A stretch of DNA of 64,000 bases from Thunnus maccoyii. Its lineage: Eukaryota > Chordata > Actinopteri > Scombriformes > Scombridae. Under the pieces are notes generated by a model. The model did not search any database. It saw only the letters and a list, made by a program, of their open reading frames with translations, and had not been told where the DNA came from. The DNA lies in contig NC_056544.1 in assembly GCF_910596095.1 (NCBI RefSeq), positions 10,711,155 through 10,775,154 on the forward strand, read 5' to 3'. Position 1 is the stretch's first letter, and each line of letters opens with the position of its first letter. The position numbers and the translations under genes were made by a program. Below are positions 61,102 to 64,000 of the stretch, piece by piece.

Positions 61102-61207
61102 ATGGCGGGGGCTATTATAGAGAATATGAGCACGAAAAAGTTAGTGATAGTGGGTGTTACTCTGCTTTTGTTCCAGGCGTTTGCCTTCATGGTCGGCGGT
61201 TTAATTG
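61102..61207 (+). CDS. wls: Wntless (Wls/GPR177), first coding exon; gene continues off the right edge
   Basis: The exon encodes MAGAIIENMSTKKLVIVGVT followed by a hydrophobic stretch (LLLFQAFAFMVGGLI) and ends one base into a codon at a GTAAGT donor (61208). This matches my recollection of the human WLS N-terminus (MAGAIIENMSTKKLCIVGG…AFLVGGLI) almost residue for residue. Wls is a multipass cargo receptor that carries lipidated Wnt proteins from the Golgi to the cell surface and is recycled by retromer. The visible part covers the N-terminal cytosolic tail and the first membrane segment. The remaining domains are outside the window, so completeness cannot be judged. Confidence 0.95.
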
Positions 61208-64000
61208 GTAAGTTTTTCCCTCACTTTTATGTTTTGTTTAGCTAACGTTAGCCTGCACGTCTCTGCCTGTTGAATTTTAACCGTTAATGTCTCTAAACGG
61301 TAAAAGGGCAAAGTTTGAAGTTGGGCAGCTCGGTAAATACCTCCATACCAGCGTTAATAGACGTTTTTAAAAGAAAAGAAAAGACCGGTAAGCGATAACT
61401 TTCAGCTGCGTTTTACCTACAAGGCATTGACATAGCTGTGTATAAAGAAATGTGCTTTGAAACAGTCACTTGGACACCAAAGCTGCCGAAGTGCACCTCA
61501 GCTAAATCACTGCTTTGTATCAAGGTGTTGCCTGCCTGCCTGACTGTCTGCATGCCACAAGCGGTGGCGTTATTTTTTTAGGCTAAAAATAACACTCTTG
61601 TGGGTAAAATGTCTGCTTTTCAACGCAGGAACACTCTGAAATACATCCAACCTTTTGTGTCTTTTTTTTCTCACTTCTTTGATCCAAACTCGAATGTTCT
61701 TCCCCCCCTTTTCTCTTCTCATACCTCCTCCTCCTCCTCCTTACCCCTCCTCCCATATATGTCTGTCTGCTGTGTGGGGCCCCAGGCAGCATCTCTACCT
61801 TCCTTTCACTCCTTCCTCCCCCCCCTCCTCCTCGTCCTCCTCCCTGTGTGTATCCCCTTCTCCCCAAATCCCTATCCCCTCGCAGGCACAGTGTATTTCC
61901 TCCTCTCCCCCTCTTCCTCTAGCTTCAGCTGCAATGAGACAGACACACAACAAGACACAAGAACGCACAAGTGCACACAGCTGTCAAAGTTGCAGCTCGC
62001 CTTGAGGACCGCATCAGAGTTTGCTGTCAAATTTCTTCAAATCCACCCACACGCTCACACACATGCACAATGGCAACACACACAGTTGATAGAAGTTGAG
62101 CCCATGTGTATGATCTTTCTAATGGCTTGAATCTGGAAACCACCCACAGCCGCCCCCACCCCTTCCGAAACACCAGTCAGCCTCTCTTGTGTCCCCGCGG
62201 TCCTTCTCGCTCACTAGATGGCTGGTGATAAATTAGCTTGTTTGGTTCGTTCCTGGCTGAGATGGTTTTAATGAAGCCAGATTCCTTTGTGTTTGCTCGG
62301 TGGCCGGGGGCGGCAGGGGTAATTGAGTAGAAAGGGTTTTTTCTCCCCTTGTTTCCCAACAAACCCGGGAACACGGCATGGGGTCAGCGGGCTGAGGGGA
62401 CGGCCATTATTCTGGACACACTGCGATGGAGACTGGAGGAGCCGGTGTGCTGCTGGACTCTCAGGGTCACTAGATAATTGAACTCAGAGGGGTTCCAGAT
62501 AACTGGGTTTAATTCAGTCTGGTTTCCACTTTGTTGCTCTGTGTGCGTATGTGTGTTTTTTTTCTTACTTTACACAGCTGTTAACACACTTACACAATTA
62601 AAGTTTCCTTGAGGACATCCTTTGTTAAGTTTTATGACACTATGGAGTGTAACTCAAAGGGTGTTTGTGGTGTCCGCCCTTCAGCTCTCTGTCATGCCTG
62701 AACAGATATGAACAGATGTACAGATAACTGAGTCTGTACTGGCTGGTACCATTTTCTTGCAATCCTGGTTAGTATGCCTCGGAAACTAGGAAATACTGAA
62801 ATATGCTATCTACAAGTATTAATCCTCTTGGGTTGCTGCTTGCTAGAAGCACGTTTGACAGTGATTACAGCTTTAAGTCTTCTCAGATGTGTCACTAATC
62901 TTTCTCATGAGCTGAATCTGGAAACTCTGCACTTTCATGTTCACCCCCATGATTCAGTACTTCCCAGAATCACCTGTGGCAGTAATTACAGCTCCTGGAG
63001 TCTTTTTGGATACATCTCTTTACAGCTTGGCACAAACAAGGCTAGAGTATTTGTCCCACTCTTTCTTGCAAATCTGATAAACGAATGGGGAGGATACTTG
63101 CAGGACTTTTATGTCCATGTTGTGAAGCCACTTCAGAGTTGTTTAGCCTGTATGCCTGGGTCCACAGTCATGTTGAAACACAAATCAACACAGAAATTAC
63201 AGAATTTGGCAATCTGAGAAAGACCTTCCTCAATAATTACATTTTTACAGTAGATGTTGCGTATGATAATGGATGAGCTTGGAAATTCCTTCAAATTCCC
63301 ATAATGGAGCAAAAGTATTAACCACGTCTTGGTATTTACAGTTAAGGGTGCAATAGATCACAAAACACACGGTTCAGATTGTATCACAGTGTTGAGTCAC
63401 ATCGGATAATTTTTCAGATCAGCAAAAAAAACAAATATGACTTTGCTTTCCATTTAATCTAAAACATGTAAAGCAAGGAACTTGCTTGGTCTTGCAATGG
63501 TCTTAAATGAAAACAGCATTCAAGATGTTCAATGTTGATTTCAATGAAATCTGAAAATGTATAAAATATTCAATACTCAATTGTTAAATTAAAATTGCAA
63601 TATGAGACAGTATACCTTCCTCTAAACATGATAGTAAATGAAACAATAGCTTGTGTCCACATCATCGAAACTTGATAATTTACAAACTTGAAACACATCT
63701 TGTCCTGCAGCTTGTTGAATGAGCCACCAAATTAACATTCACTGGGGGAAAGTGCACCGCTAACATCAGTTAGCAGCTAGATAGCTAATTAGCTGCTCAG
63801 CTGATGCACAATGAAGAGCATGTAAACGTACCTGCAGATGTTACTTCGGACCCGTTAGATGCTGGTTTGGTCGTTGCTCTTCAAAATCCCTGTTAGCGAC
63901 AAGCTGTCTGTCCATGACTTGTACTTACAGCAGTTTGTTTACTTTGTCTCCAATGAGACATTACATTTTGTAGTTAATCCGCAGTTCACATTGCTGAACT
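61208..64000 (+). other. wls: wls intron 1 (5' part)
   Basis: No downstream wls exon is visible in the remaining 2.8 kb. A pyrimidine-rich CTCC region lies at about 61700-61920, and a degraded DNA-transposon-like repeat lies at about 62810-63340. Open frames at 61600-62130 and 62774-63217 fall in these and are not genes. Confidence 0.7.
62810..63340. repeat. Degraded Tc1/mariner-like non-coding repeat
   Basis: Two related blocks occur: GACAGTGATTACAGCTTTAAGTCTTCT at 62858-62884 and GGCAGTAATTACAGCTCCTGGAGTCTTTTT at about 62979-63008. Together with AGTATTAA near both ends (62814 and 63315), they resemble transposon-derived fish repeats recalled from memory. Terminal repeats were not fully resolved. 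Confidence 0.35.

Noticed and set aside
61600..62130. 176-codon open frame in wls intron 1
   Set aside because: Low-complexity serine/proline translation of a CTCC-rich tract, out of frame with wls and lacking splice support.

Overview
The window is a stretch of a ray-finned (teleost) fish genome, probably a percomorph. Genes are split into many exons with GT-AG introns. The proteins match vertebrate families closely. The introns carry teleost-type non-LTR retrotransposon remnants, hAT-like miniature elements and long TG/CA microsatellites. There is no bacterial operon structure, CRISPR array or phage. I located no tRNA, rRNA or snoRNA gene. All family names rest on recalled protein similarity, since no database search was possible.

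Layout, left to right. (1) 1-4402, minus strand: the 5' part of dipk1a (FAM69A), with coding exon 1 at 4349-4402 and exon 2 at 1-125; the rest lies off the left edge. (2) 4403-5546: a shared head-to-head promoter region with ZNF143-like and YY1-like sites. (3) 5547-15169, plus: complete mtf2, a Polycomb-like protein of PRC2, 15 coding exons, 619 aa, with a long 3'UTR ending near 17300. Its intron 2 holds an antisense Tx1/L1-like LINE broken by a miniature DNA element. (4) 17974-35965, plus: complete ccdc18, a centrosomal coiled-coil protein, 26 coding exons, 1503 aa. An antisense CR1/L2-like LINE sits in its largest intron. (5) 36330-46600: gene-poor DNA rich in repeats, including a LINE 3' end, an inverted MITE copy and a hAT-type MITE nested inside a foldback element. 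(6) 46630-58251, plus: a complete six-domain gelsolin/scinderin-family gene, 16 coding exons, 720 aa. (7) 58252-61101: intergenic, with another MITE, then the wls promoter. (8) 61102-61207, plus: the first coding exon of wls (Wntless), whose intron 1 runs off the right edge.

The genes do not form one pathway. The interest is mostly in gene order. mtf2 and ccdc18 are neighbours as on human 1p22, but no tmed5 lies between them. The next gene is a gelsolin-family member rather than dr1. The series mtf2 / coiled-coil centrosomal gene / gelsolin resembles human 9q33 (PHF19 / CNTRL / GSN), which suggests an ancient duplicated block. I found no convincing previously undescribed biological system. 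The most notable protein features are an acidic linker and a canonical AT-hook core in Mtf2, a glutamine-rich heptad array in Ccdc18, and a gelsolin-type C-terminal tail on a partly scinderin-like protein.
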